Below, piece by piece: positions 50,589 to 59,043 of a DNA stretch of 64,000 nt. This DNA is from DTU053 sp012520115 (lineage in GTDB: Bacteria > Bacillota > Clostridia > Oscillospirales > Acutalibacteraceae). The notes below the pieces were generated by a model. It ran no database searches. It saw only the letters and a list, made by a program, of their open reading frames with translations, and was not told where the DNA came from. The position numbers were made by a program, and so were the translations under genes. The first letter of the stretch is position 1. Each line of letters starts with the position of its first letter. Location of the stretch: assembly GCA_050953725.1 (NCBI GenBank), contig JBMNNB010000001.1, positions 372,001 through 436,000 on the forward strand, written 5' to 3'.

Positions 50589-51296
50589 TTGAAAAGAATA
50601 TTGGTTGCAGAAGACGAAGCTTCTATCAGAGAATTTATAGTGATAAACCTTCAACGCAGCGGCTATGACGTGGTTGCGGTCGAGGACGGCGAAGAGGCCA
50701 TCAGAGCCTATGAGGACTGCTCCGGGGAGTTTGATATCGCCCTTCTGGACATTATGATGCCCGGCGTTGACGGCCTTGAGGTCTGCAAGTATTTAAGGAA
50801 CAAAAGCAGCTCAATCGGCATAGTCATGCTCACCGCAAAGACGCAGGAAATGGACAAGGTAACTGGCCTGCTTGTGGGAGCGGACGACTACATAACAAAG
50901 CCCTTCTCCCCCTCGGAGCTTATGGCGAGAATCGACGCCATATACAGGCGTGTCGCTTTAAATAAGGAGGCGACAAAGGCAAGCACAAGCCAGAGCGACG
51001 TCATCACCTTAGGCGAATTTACCTTGAGGATAAGAAACAGAACACTTACCAAAAACGGTTTACCGATAGAGCTTACACAGGTAGAGTTTCAGATTATGGA
51101 GCTGTTTTTCAATAATCCGGGAGCGGCTCTCTCCCGCTCGGAGATACTCAATTACGTCTGGGGCGACTCCTATTACGGCGACGAAAAGGTTGTGGACGTA
51201 AACATCAGACGCCTCAGGATGAAAATAGAGGACGAACCCTCACACCCCCGTCACCTTACGACTATCTGGGGCATCGGCTACAAATGGGTAGTATAA
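50589..51296 (+). CDS. OmpR/PhoB-family response regulator
   Basis: A 235-residue transcription regulator. The receiver domain has the acidic pocket AEDEAS, the phosphorylated aspartate in ALLDIMMPGVDGLEV near 54, the LTAK threonine near 84 and KPFSP near 106. A winged-helix DNA-binding domain follows, with VDVNIRRLRMKIE near 205-217 and TIWGIGYKW at the end. It starts at TTG 50589 behind GGGGAAAG. It is followed by its sensor kinase after 38 nt. Confidence 0.95.
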   Translation: MKRILVAEDEASIREFIVINLQRSGYDVVAVEDGEEAIRAYEDCSGEFDIALLDIMMPGVDGLEVCKYLRNKSSSIGIVMLTAKTQEMDKVTGLLVGADDYITKPFSPSELMARIDAIYRRVALNKEATKASTSQSDVITLGEFTLRIRNRTLTKNGLPIELTQVEFQIMELFFNNPGAALSRSEILNYVWGDSYYGDEKVVDVNIRRLRMKIEDEPSHPRHLTTIWGIGYKWVV

Positions 51297-51334
51297 GATA
51301 AGAAAAATTTACTTTATAGAAAGGAAGGAACGCC

Positions 51335-52777
51335 ATGCGTAAACTGAGCATAACAAGAAGATGGCTTTTTAGTACGCTTGGCGTTACTGTTATTATAATG
51401 CTCGTGGTAATATTCGTAAGCTCAAAGGCTTTGCGGGACTATTACTACGACACCGCCTATATGACGCTGTACTCACGGGCAAGAAGCCAGAGCGTAAACA
51501 ACTTTTTCAGTCAGTATCTTAACGCCCCGGACGACGTGTTCAGCGCAAAGGCGGGCGAGTTTATTGAGAATTACACCGAGCAAAGTCTTATGGAGGTCTG
51601 GGTAATTGACCGTAACGGCAATGTCGTCGCCACCTCCACCGGCTTCTCCGTGGAGAACGAGGTATACCCGGACTACGAGCAGGCGTTAAGCTCCAATACA
51701 GGCACTGCCACATGGATAGGCGAAACCTCCAACGGCGAGGCCATAATGTCCATGACCGTGCTGTTGCAGTCAAGGCAGGGTCAGGCGGTCAGATATATAA
51801 TCTCGCTTCAGGACCTGAACACCCAGCACAAGGTCTTCACCGTAATCATAGCCCTTGCCTGCGCCGTTTCGGTCGGACTTGTGGCCGTGTCGGGACTTTT
51901 CTTCATCCGCTCAATCGTTATCCCCGTCAAGAGGATTAACGAAACCGCAAAGGCTATCGCCGCAGGCGACTTTACCGCCCGAATCGAGCCCCACAGATAC
52001 AATGACGAAATAGGCGAGCTTGTTAACTCCTTTAACAAAATGGCGAAGGATATAGGCGAGGCGGATAAGCTCAAAAACGACTTTATTTCAACCGTTTCCC
52101 ACGAATTAAGAACGCCCCTTACTGCTATCAAGGGCTGGGGCGAAACCATACTCGAGATGAACGACTCCGACCCGGCTATGACCAAAAAGGGAATCGAAGT
52201 TATAATAGACGAGTCCAGCCGCCTTTCAAGGATAGTCGAGGATTTGCTTGACTTCTCAAGAATGCAGAGCGGCAGAATGTCGTTAAGGCTCGAAAAAATA
52301 GACGTTCTGGCGGAGCTTGACGAAACCGTCTTCGTCTTTAAGGAAAGAGCACTAAGAGAAGGCGTGGAGCTTACATACAACGCCACGACGCTGCCCGCAC
52401 CGATGATGGGCGACGCAAACCGCATCCGCCAGGTCTTTGTCAATATTCTCGATAACGCCTTGAAGTACACAAAGCAAGGTGATAAGATATTGGTAACGGC
52501 GGAAATTCTCCCCCGCAGGCTCAAAATCCTCATAACCGACACCGGCTGCGGCATTCCTCCCGAAGCTCTGCCCCATGTAAAGGAGAAATTCTTTAAGGCA
52601 AACGTATCCGTAAGAGGCTCAGGCATAGGTCTTGCCGTGTCCGATGAAATAGTAAGGCTGCACAAGGGTACTTTAAATATCGGCAGCGTGCTTAATGAGG
52701 GTACGACGGTAGAGATAATTCTTCCGGTCGACACATCCCCGCCGCTTGATGAAAGGACTTCTGAAGATGAAAAATAA
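51335..52777 (+). CDS. Membrane sensor histidine kinase
   Basis: A 480-residue kinase. Transmembrane segments near 12-32 and 168-192 enclose an extracytoplasmic sensor domain of about 135 residues. HAMP follows (about 192-245), then HisKA with the phospho-accepting STVSHELRTPLTAIKGW near 255, then an HATPase domain with N-box VNILDNALKY near 370, G1 ITDTGCGIP near 400 and G2 GSGIGLAVS near 425. It is the partner of the upstream regulator. The last 11 nt overlap yqhQ. Confidence 0.95.
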   Translation: MRKLSITRRWLFSTLGVTVIIMLVVIFVSSKALRDYYYDTAYMTLYSRARSQSVNNFFSQYLNAPDDVFSAKAGEFIENYTEQSLMEVWVIDRNGNVVATSTGFSVENEVYPDYEQALSSNTGTATWIGETSNGEAIMSMTVLLQSRQGQAVRYIISLQDLNTQHKVFTVIIALACAVSVGLVAVSGLFFIRSIVIPVKRINETAKAIAAGDFTARIEPHRYNDEIGELVNSFNKMAKDIGEADKLKNDFISTVSHELRTPLTAIKGWGETILEMNDSDPAMTKKGIEVIIDESSRLSRIVEDLLDFSRMQSGRMSLRLEKIDVLAELDETVFVFKERALREGVELTYNATTLPAPMMGDANRIRQVFVNILDNALKYTKQGDKILVTAEILPRRLKILITDTGCGIPPEALPHVKEKFFKANVSVRGSGIGLAVSDEIVRLHKGTLNIGSVLNEGTTVEIILPVDTSPPLDERTSEDEK

Positions 52778-53930
52778 AAATAACAAATCCTGCCCGCCCG
52801 TCAGCGTCGGAGGACAGGCTCTTTTAGAGGGAATAATGATGAACGGCCCGCTCGGGGCCGCCATGTCCGTCAGACTGCCAGACGGCACGATATTCACGCA
52901 GGCTAAGGAATATAAATCCTTAAGGAAAAAGTACAAGATTCTGGGCATACCGATTATAAGAGGCGTTGTAACCTTTATCGAGTCAATGATAATAGGCTAT
53001 AAGTGCCTTATGGAATCCGCCGAGCTTTCAATGACCGAGGAGGAGCTGGCGGCAGAAGAATCGAAGTTTGACAAGTGGATAGAGGAGCATTTAGGACCTA
53101 AAATGCAGACAATCGTTTCCGTAGTAGGAACGGTGCTGGGCATTCTGCTTTCAGTCGCATTATTCTTCTGGCTTCCGTCCTTTATCGCCGACCTGACACT
53201 CGGCGGCGCCGATAACAGGCTCATGCCGCTTATCGAGGGCTTAATAAGAATCGTAGTTTTCATCCTTTATATATACCTTACCTCAAAGAGTAAGTATATC
53301 AAAAGAGTGTACATGTACCACGGCGCCGAGCATAAGAGCATCTTCTGCTTCGAGTCAGGCCAACCCCTGACCGTCGAGAATGTAAAGGGATTTAAGCGCT
53401 TTCACCCCCGCTGCGGCACAAGCTTTATCTTTGTGGTACTGATAGTCAGCATACTCTTTTTCACTTTAGTTCTTGCCTTCTTCCCCGACATAAGAGAATA
53501 CAGGCTGCTCTGGGTATCCATAAGGTTGCTTGCCACCCCGCTCGTAATGGGCATCGGCTATGAGTTCATCCGTCTTTCCGGCAAGTACAATAACCCCGTC
53601 ACAAGGTTTTTTGCCGCCCCCGGTCTCTTTATGCAGAGGCTCACCACTAAGGAGCCCACCGATGATATTATCGAGGTCGGCATCGCAGCGCTGAAGGCGG
53701 TAACCGAGCAGGAGGCATACGAAGCGGCCAAGGCTGCCGCAAAGGCCGGCCCGCCTAAGAAGAATAAAGAAAGCGAAGAATCACAAGCAGAAACTTCCGC
53801 CGAATCAACCGAGCAGACAACCGATGAAACCACCGAGCAGGTCAGCGAGGCAACAACTGAGGAACCCGCCGAGCAGGCAGACGCAGAATCCGAAGCTGCC
53901 CCCGACGAAGGAAGGGCTGACGCCGTATGA
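52767..53930 (+). CDS. yqhQ: DUF1385 membrane protein YqhQ
   Basis: About 387 residues. The DUF1385 signature is at the start (PVSVGGQALLEGIMMNG), followed by several membrane segments (about 110-150, 175-190, 230-270) and the YHGAEHKSIFCFE block near 205 with FHPRCGTSF. The family is widespread in Firmicutes with unknown function. A long C-terminal tail rich in Glu, Thr and Ala is extra. ATG 52767 has AAAGGA 9 nt upstream and lies within the kinase gene; the stop overlaps prmC as ATGA. Confidence 0.9.
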   Translation: MKNKNNKSCPPVSVGGQALLEGIMMNGPLGAAMSVRLPDGTIFTQAKEYKSLRKKYKILGIPIIRGVVTFIESMIIGYKCLMESAELSMTEEELAAEESKFDKWIEEHLGPKMQTIVSVVGTVLGILLSVALFFWLPSFIADLTLGGADNRLMPLIEGLIRIVVFILYIYLTSKSKYIKRVYMYHGAEHKSIFCFESGQPLTVENVKGFKRFHPRCGTSFIFVVLIVSILFFTLVLAFFPDIREYRLLWVSIRLLATPLVMGIGYEFIRLSGKYNNPVTRFFAAPGLFMQRLTTKEPTDDIIEVGIAALKAVTEQEAYEAAKAAAKAGPPKKNKESEESQAETSAESTEQTTDETTEQVSEATTEEPAEQADAESEAAPDEGRADAV

Positions 53931-54811
53931 CAATCGGCGACGCCTTAAAAACGGGAAGGAAGTATCTCTTCGGCATAGCGGGCGACAGTGCCGATTTTGA
54001 GGCGCTCTGCCTATTGGAAGGCTGCCTGAACAAAGACAGAACCTATATCCATCTGCACAGTGACGAGGAATTGCAGCCCGTTCAGGAAAGCCGCTACAAG
54101 GATATGCTCAACCGCCGCAAAATGGGCGAGCCGCTTCAGTATATAATAGGCGAATGGGAGTTTTACAGAAGACCCTTCAAGGTAGGCGAGGGCGTGCTGA
54201 TTCCCCGCCCCGAAACCGAAGAAATGGTTCAGAGGGCGATTTCCTATGTAAGAAAGCAGAATAAACCCCTTGTGGTTTTCGATTTGTGCGCAGGCTCAGG
54301 CTGCATAGGCATTACCATAGCAAAGGAATGCCCGCAAACTAAGGTTTACCTGTTTGAGAAATACGACAAGGCATTCAATTACCTTGCGGGTAACATCAGT
54401 CAGAACGGTGCGGACAACGCTTTCCCCGTAAAGTGCGATGTGCTTCTCGGCTTTGAAAACCTGAAGGATATTCCGAAGCCAGACCTTATAATCTCAAACC
54501 CCCCTTACATCAAAAGCAGCGAGCTAAGTACCCTTCAAAAAGAGGTGCGCTTCGAGCCCTCTGTCGCCCTTGACGGCGGCGACGACGGCCTTATCTTTTA
54601 CAACGCTTTTTCAAAAAAATGGTTACCCTATATTAATGACGGCGGAGCCTTCATATTCGAGTGCGCCGAAGACCAGCCGCCGATAATTGCGGAGACCGAG
54701 CGGGCAAACGGCTTCTTCTGCGACACCATAGAGGATATGTACGGCAATATGCGCTTTGTCTGCGGCAGCAGAATATACGAAAATCCCGCCGGGCTTTTTA
54801 AGATCACTTAA
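53927..54811 (+). CDS. prmC: Release factor glutamine methyltransferase
   Basis: A 294-residue SAM enzyme that methylates the GGQ glutamine of peptide release factors. An N-terminal helical domain (about 1-85) is followed by a methyltransferase core with VFDLCAGSGCIGI near 120-132 and the catalytic NPPYIKSS near 193. prmC normally stands beside prfA, with rpmE nearby, in Clostridia; here prfA is absent and a HAD phosphatase follows instead. It is coupled to yqhQ by ATGA overlap. Confidence 0.94.
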   Translation: MTIGDALKTGRKYLFGIAGDSADFEALCLLEGCLNKDRTYIHLHSDEELQPVQESRYKDMLNRRKMGEPLQYIIGEWEFYRRPFKVGEGVLIPRPETEEMVQRAISYVRKQNKPLVVFDLCAGSGCIGITIAKECPQTKVYLFEKYDKAFNYLAGNISQNGADNAFPVKCDVLLGFENLKDIPKPDLIISNPPYIKSSELSTLQKEVRFEPSVALDGGDDGLIFYNAFSKKWLPYINDGGAFIFECAEDQPPIIAETERANGFFCDTIEDMYGNMRFVCGSRIYENPAGLFKIT

Positions 54812-54832
54812 ACAAATTTATAGGTAGGAAAA

Positions 54833-55519
54833 ATGAGTTATAAAATTCTCCTGTTTGATTTAGATAATACTTTGTTAGACTTCTGCGCCAATGAAACCGA
54901 TTCCTTAAATAAACTGTTTCAGAAACACGGATATATCTTTACCGATGAACTATTTGAATTATATAACTCCGTAAACAAACAGCTATGGGCCGATTATGAA
55001 AACGGAAAAATTGAATTAGACGATGTGCTGAACTCAAGATTTTCGGAAACTATGTTAAGACTGGGAAAAGAAGTAGACGGCATTGAATGGGAGAATCAGT
55101 ACAGAGAGCTTTTGGGCAACGGATGTCAGCTGATAGAAGGCGCTTTGGAAGTGTGCCGGAGGTTATCCGAATCCCACAGACTGTTCGTCATCACTAACGG
55201 TATAACCAAAACTCAGATAAAGCGATTGAAACAGTCAGGCCTATATGAGTTTTTTGAAGACATTTTTATTTCTCAAAGCATAGGAAGCCAGAAACCGTCA
55301 AAAGAGTTTTTTGATTATGTGATGAGTCATATTAAAGGTTTTAACGGAAAAGAAGCGCTTATTATCGGAGATTCATTAAATACCGATATAAAAGGCGGTC
55401 TTATGTCAGGAATTGATACCTGCTGGTTTAACAGTAAGTTACATGAATGCTCTCCGGAAATCAGAACTACATACACAATCGCAAGCTTAGAGGAATTATA
55501 CGACATAGCAGCCTTATAA
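54833..55519 (+). CDS. HAD-superfamily phosphatase (YjjG/YfnB-like nucleotidase)
   Basis: A 228-residue HAD hydrolase with a helical cap. Motif I is FDLDNTLLDF near residues 8-17, motif II FVITNGITKTQ near 115, the lysine in SQSIGSQKPSKEFF near 142-155, and motif IV IIGDSLNTDIKGG near 178. It fits YjjG-like noncanonical pyrimidine nucleotidases. Codon use is clearly more AT-rich than prmC or the protease gene on either side (many AAA, TTA, GAT, AAT codons). That suggests arrival by transfer into the place where prfA is usually found. A weak hairpin follows the stop (55520-55555). Confidence 0.88.
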   Translation: MSYKILLFDLDNTLLDFCANETDSLNKLFQKHGYIFTDELFELYNSVNKQLWADYENGKIELDDVLNSRFSETMLRLGKEVDGIEWENQYRELLGNGCQLIEGALEVCRRLSESHRLFVITNGITKTQIKRLKQSGLYEFFEDIFISQSIGSQKPSKEFFDYVMSHIKGFNGKEALIIGDSLNTDIKGGLMSGIDTCWFNSKLHECSPEIRTTYTIASLEELYDIAAL

Positions 55520-55615
55520 AATGAGAATAGAATTACGTTAATTCGCATTCTTATTAAAACTTAACTTATTGCTTCATATGATTTCATTTACGTTTTATTA
55601 AAAGGAGTTGAGAAA

Positions 55616-56299
55616 TTGCTTTCTCAGTTTTATACTGCGATGCGAACAGGTGATTATACCACCTTTATAATCGGTCTTTGCTCAATAGTCTTTGTGCTGT
55701 TCTGCACCCTGCCTGTTCACGAATTCGCACACGCATGGGCAGCGGTCAAGCTCGGCGACCAGACCCCGAAGCTGAAGGGCAGACTGACGCTTAATCCCAT
55801 GGCGCATCTTTCGCTTTTCGGTTCGCTTATGATACTGATTGCGGGCTTCGGCTATGCAAAGCCCGTGCCCGTCAATACAAGAAACTTAAAGAACCCAAAA
55901 AGGGACTTTGCTCTGGTAGCGTTTGCAGGCCCGGGCGCAAACCTCATTATGGCCGCCTTCTTCTTCCTTTTAACAAACATCGCAACATATTTCATCACCG
56001 GAGCTTCTCTTCTCTCGCAGGTCATATATTATTTCTTCTATTTCGCCGCAATAATAAACGTAAACCTTGCGGTGTTTAACCTCCTGCCTATTCCGCCCCT
56101 TGACGGCTCAAGAATCTGGGGGCTTGTCATCCCCGACAGGTATTACTACAAATTATTGCAGTATGAGAGATATATCACACTTCTCTTGTTAGTCCTTTTG
56201 ATGACAAATGTTCTGACCGTACCCTTGAGCTATCTGTCAGGACTTATCACGTCCCTGCTTAAATTCATAGTAGGGCTGCCCTTCAGGTTGTTGCCATGA
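55616..56299 (+). CDS. Site-2-protease family membrane metalloprotease (M50)
   Basis: A 227-residue polytopic membrane zinc protease. The HExxH motif is in PVHEFAHAWAAVKLGD near 37-52, and the third ligand is in FNLLPIPPLDGSRIW near 155-169, both in membrane segments. This short form, without PDZ or CBS domains, is common in Firmicutes next to scpA. It starts at TTG 55616, 8 nt behind AAAGGAG. ATGA overlap with scpA. Confidence 0.93.
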   Translation: MLSQFYTAMRTGDYTTFIIGLCSIVFVLFCTLPVHEFAHAWAAVKLGDQTPKLKGRLTLNPMAHLSLFGSLMILIAGFGYAKPVPVNTRNLKNPKRDFALVAFAGPGANLIMAAFFFLLTNIATYFITGASLLSQVIYYFFYFAAIINVNLAVFNLLPIPPLDGSRIWGLVIPDRYYYKLLQYERYITLLLLVLLMTNVLTVPLSYLSGLITSLLKFIVGLPFRLLP

Positions 56300-57075
56300 G
56301 TAATGTAAATATCAATCCCGATTATAAGCTTGATGTGTTTGAAGGCCCGCTGGACCTGCTTTTGCACCTTATCTCCAAAAACAAGCTAAATATTTACGAC
56401 ATACCGATTTTCACCCTTGTGGAGCAGTATACGGAGTATATCTCAAAAAGCATTGACGAGGGCTTTGACATAGACTCCGCCAGCGAATTTCTCGAAATGG
56501 CAGCAAGGCTGTTGTACATAAAATCCGCCGCACTGCTGCCAGTCCATGAGGAGGCGGACAAGCTCAGAAAAGAGCTTACTGGTGAGCTTATAGAGTATCA
56601 GGAGTGCAAGAAAATCGCCGCAAAGCTCTCCGAAATGAGCAGCGGAATCGACAGCTATGTCAGAGAGCCCATGGAAATCGAGGCTGACCGGAGCTACCAG
56701 CGAGTACATAATGTAACGGAGCTTTTAGACTATTATCTGATGGCCGCAGGCAAAAAGCTGCGCCGGCTCCCGCCCCCGGTCGAGGCCTTTTCCGGCATCG
56801 TGGCAAGGCGAATTGTGTCCATCAGCTCAAAAATCAGCCTAATCAAGAACCTGTTTGTAAAACACAGAAAGCTGCGCCTTTCGGAGCTATATAAAAAGAG
56901 CGAGTCCCGCTCCGATCTGGTTGCAACGTTTTTGGCAATACTCGAGCTTTCAAGGCAGGGCAGCATTTATATAACCGATTCGCTTGACATTCTGCCCGTT
57001 TCGAATGCCGAAATAAGCGACATCACCCTATTAACTCCCGGAGGAAACGATAGTAATGAATTCAGCACAGCTTAA
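56296..57075 (+). CDS. scpA: Segregation and condensation protein A
   Basis: A 259-residue kleisin of the SMC condensin. The N-terminal LDVFEGPLDLLLHLI near residues 12-26 and IYDIPI near 35 bind the SMC neck, and a C-terminal winged helix (VATFLAILELSRQGSIYI near 218) binds the SMC head. Overlaps the protease gene by 4 nt and scpB by 20 nt. Confidence 0.96.
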   Translation: MSNVNINPDYKLDVFEGPLDLLLHLISKNKLNIYDIPIFTLVEQYTEYISKSIDEGFDIDSASEFLEMAARLLYIKSAALLPVHEEADKLRKELTGELIEYQECKKIAAKLSEMSSGIDSYVREPMEIEADRSYQRVHNVTELLDYYLMAAGKKLRRLPPPVEAFSGIVARRIVSISSKISLIKNLFVKHRKLRLSELYKKSESRSDLVATFLAILELSRQGSIYITDSLDILPVSNAEISDITLLTPGGNDSNEFSTA

Positions 57076-57646
57076 AAGTGCATTGGAGGCCGTTTTATTC
57101 GCCTCAGGCGAGCCGATTGAGCTTGAAAGGCTCGCAGAGGCAGTCGAAGCCGATTCGGATATCACGAAACAGGCGTTGGAAGAGCTGGCCGGCGAATATG
57201 ACGCAAGAAACAGCGCCATAGCACTTTTAAACCTTGACGGCAAATATCAGTTTTCCACAAGACCCGATTATGCGGAATACATTAAAAGGGCAATGGAGCA
57301 GAAAAGAAAGGCGCCCCTCTCTCAGGCGGCCTTTGAGGTGCTTGCCATCATCGCATACAATCAGCCGGTCACTAAATCCTTTATAGAGCAGGTCAGAGGC
57401 GTTGACTGCTCAGGCGTTATTGCCTCGCTGCTTCGCCGTGAGCTTATTGAGGAGGCCGGCAGGCTTGACTTGCCCGGCAGACCTTTGATATACTGTACTA
57501 CGACAAATTTCCTCAGAACATTTTGCATTTCTTCCCTTTCCGAGCTGCCGCCCCTGCCCGAAAACGACGAGGGCGTAAGGCTCGTCTCCGAGATCACCGC
57601 CGCAGAGCAGACGGATATACCCGAACAGGTTCTCCTGACAAAGTAA
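57056..57646 (+). CDS. scpB: Segregation and condensation protein B
   Basis: A 196-residue partner of ScpA made of two winged helices: ALEAVLFASGEPIELERL near 5-22 and AFEVLAIIAYNQPVTKSFIEQ near 92-112 followed by RGVDCSGV. ATG 57056 lies within scpA behind GGAGGAAAC. The protein dimerises on ScpA to make the SMC complex. Confidence 0.96.
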   Translation: MNSAQLKSALEAVLFASGEPIELERLAEAVEADSDITKQALEELAGEYDARNSAIALLNLDGKYQFSTRPDYAEYIKRAMEQKRKAPLSQAAFEVLAIIAYNQPVTKSFIEQVRGVDCSGVIASLLRRELIEEAGRLDLPGRPLIYCTTTNFLRTFCISSLSELPPLPENDEGVRLVSEITAAEQTDIPEQVLLTK

Positions 57647-57682
57647 GCTAAACGTTTAAAGTCAGTCAAGGGAGGTACAGGC

Positions 57683-58426
57683 ATGATAGCTCTCGCAATC
57701 ATATTAGGAATAATTGTGTTTTTTGCGCTTGTACTCTCTATCAGGGTACATATCTCTCTTGACTATTGTGAAGCACCTGCCTGCACAGTAAGATGGCTCT
57801 TTGTTAAATTACAGCTCTATCCTCCGAAGGAGAAAAAGAAGAAAAAGGACAAGCCCGAAAAGGCTAAAAAGGAAAAGAAAGAGGAGAAGACCGAGGAGCC
57901 TGCCGAGGAAAAGCCCAAAGAGAAAAAAGAAAATCCCATAATGGTGTTCTTTAAAAGGGAAGGCGCAGAGGGCGTTTACGAGCTGTTAAAAAGAACCGTA
58001 TCCGCTATAAACGGCACCTTAGGCGCAATCATCAGGCAGTTTAAGATTGAAGAACTGTACCTTGAAATGGTTGTTGCAGCAGGCGACGCCGCCGCAACTG
58101 CGCAGAAATACGGCGAAACCTGCGCAAAGTTCTTCCCCCTGCTCGGTGCGATAGTCACGCATTTCAATGTAAAGAAATACGACATAGACATCTCTCCCGA
58201 CTTCCTTGCAAACAAGGGCGAAACGGCTTTCTACACTACTGTTTCCGCAAGCCCTCGAAAGATAATAAACAGCGCACTCGCCCTTGTAATCAAGCTTCTT
58301 TTCGGCGTTCTGCTCAAATTCCTCTGGGGCGCAAGGCAGAAAAAGCCCAAGCAGCCAAAACCCGATTCTCCCAAGCCCGTTGATAATACCGCAAAAATTA
58401 CAGAGAATAAAGCACAGGCAAGCTAA
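57683..58426 (+). CDS. DUF2953 membrane-associated protein
   Basis: A 247-residue protein with one N-terminal membrane segment (about 3-22), a highly charged Lys/Glu linker (about 50-85) and the DUF2953 domain (GDAAATAQKYG near 135, NVKKYDIDISPDF near 165). Function is unknown; the family accompanies ytfJ in sporulating Firmicutes, as here. The tail is Lys/Pro-rich. Confidence 0.88.
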   Translation: MIALAIILGIIVFFALVLSIRVHISLDYCEAPACTVRWLFVKLQLYPPKEKKKKKDKPEKAKKEKKEEKTEEPAEEKPKEKKENPIMVFFKREGAEGVYELLKRTVSAINGTLGAIIRQFKIEELYLEMVVAAGDAAATAQKYGETCAKFFPLLGAIVTHFNVKKYDIDISPDFLANKGETAFYTTVSASPRKIINSALALVIKLLFGVLLKFLWGARQKKPKQPKPDSPKPVDNTAKITENKAQAS

Positions 58427-58475
58427 AAGATGTGTCACGAATTCTATTTCAACATAGGAAAGGAAAGGTCGCACT

Positions 58476-58913
58476 ATGAAAGAAAAAACAGCAGCAGGCA
58501 TCCTTGAAACGACAATCGAAAAGGTCAGGACCCTCGTCAATGTCAGCACAATTATCGGTGAGCCTATCTACCTTAATGACGGAATCACCGTCATCCCCGT
58601 CTCAAAAGTAACCTACGGCTTTGCTTCCGGCGGCTCGGATTTCCCCTCAAAGAACAATGTTCAGCTTTTCGGAGGCGGCGGCGGAGCAGGCATTACAATC
58701 AACCCTGTTGCTTTCCTCATCGTTAAGGACGGAGAGGTCACGCTTAAGCATATCACCTCCAATGACAATGCCGCAGAGCGCATAATAAACCTTGTTCCCG
58801 AAATGTTTGACAAGGTCAGCGGCCTGGTCAATAAAGGAAAGAAAAAGAAAGAGGACGACCCCCTCGACAATCTCGAGCAGGAGATAATGGACGAGATCAA
58901 CGAGGCTGAATAA
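58476..58913 (+). CDS. ytfJ: Sporulation protein YtfJ/GerW
   Basis: A 145-residue protein of the GerW family, which in B. subtilis is forespore-expressed and needed for normal spore germination. It shows IGEPIYLNDGITVIPVSKVTYGF near 30-52, the glycine-rich GGGGGAG near 70, and an acidic C-terminus. The AAGGAAAGG-type binding site is upstream. It supports the host being a spore former. Confidence 0.93.
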   Translation: MKEKTAAGILETTIEKVRTLVNVSTIIGEPIYLNDGITVIPVSKVTYGFASGGSDFPSKNNVQLFGGGGGAGITINPVAFLIVKDGEVTLKHITSNDNAAERIINLVPEMFDKVSGLVNKGKKKKEDDPLDNLEQEIMDEINEAE

Positions 58914-58980
58914 GGTCGATTTTTCTGTTTCCTTATTATCTTGCCTCGTTTTTACCCACAAAGTATTATTTTTTGGAATT

Positions 58981-59035
58981 ACCCGCATAAGCTTGTATAG
59001 TACGACTTTTTTGCCGTATAAAAACCTATGCGGGT
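58981..59035 (+). promoter_or_regulatory. Inverted repeat covering the dacF ribosome binding site
   Basis: ACCCGCATA (58981-58989) pairs perfectly with TATGCGGGT (59027-59035). The right arm contains most of the GGGTGATG Shine-Dalgarno of dacF. Folding would block initiation, so the element may control dacF translation or simply be a transcription-factor palindrome. Confidence 0.5.
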
Positions 59036-59043
59036 GATGTATT

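Noticed and set aside
51808..52734. 308-codon reading frame on the minus strand
   Set aside because: It is antisense to the sensor kinase, whose domains and motifs are intact; the protein has no recognisable features.
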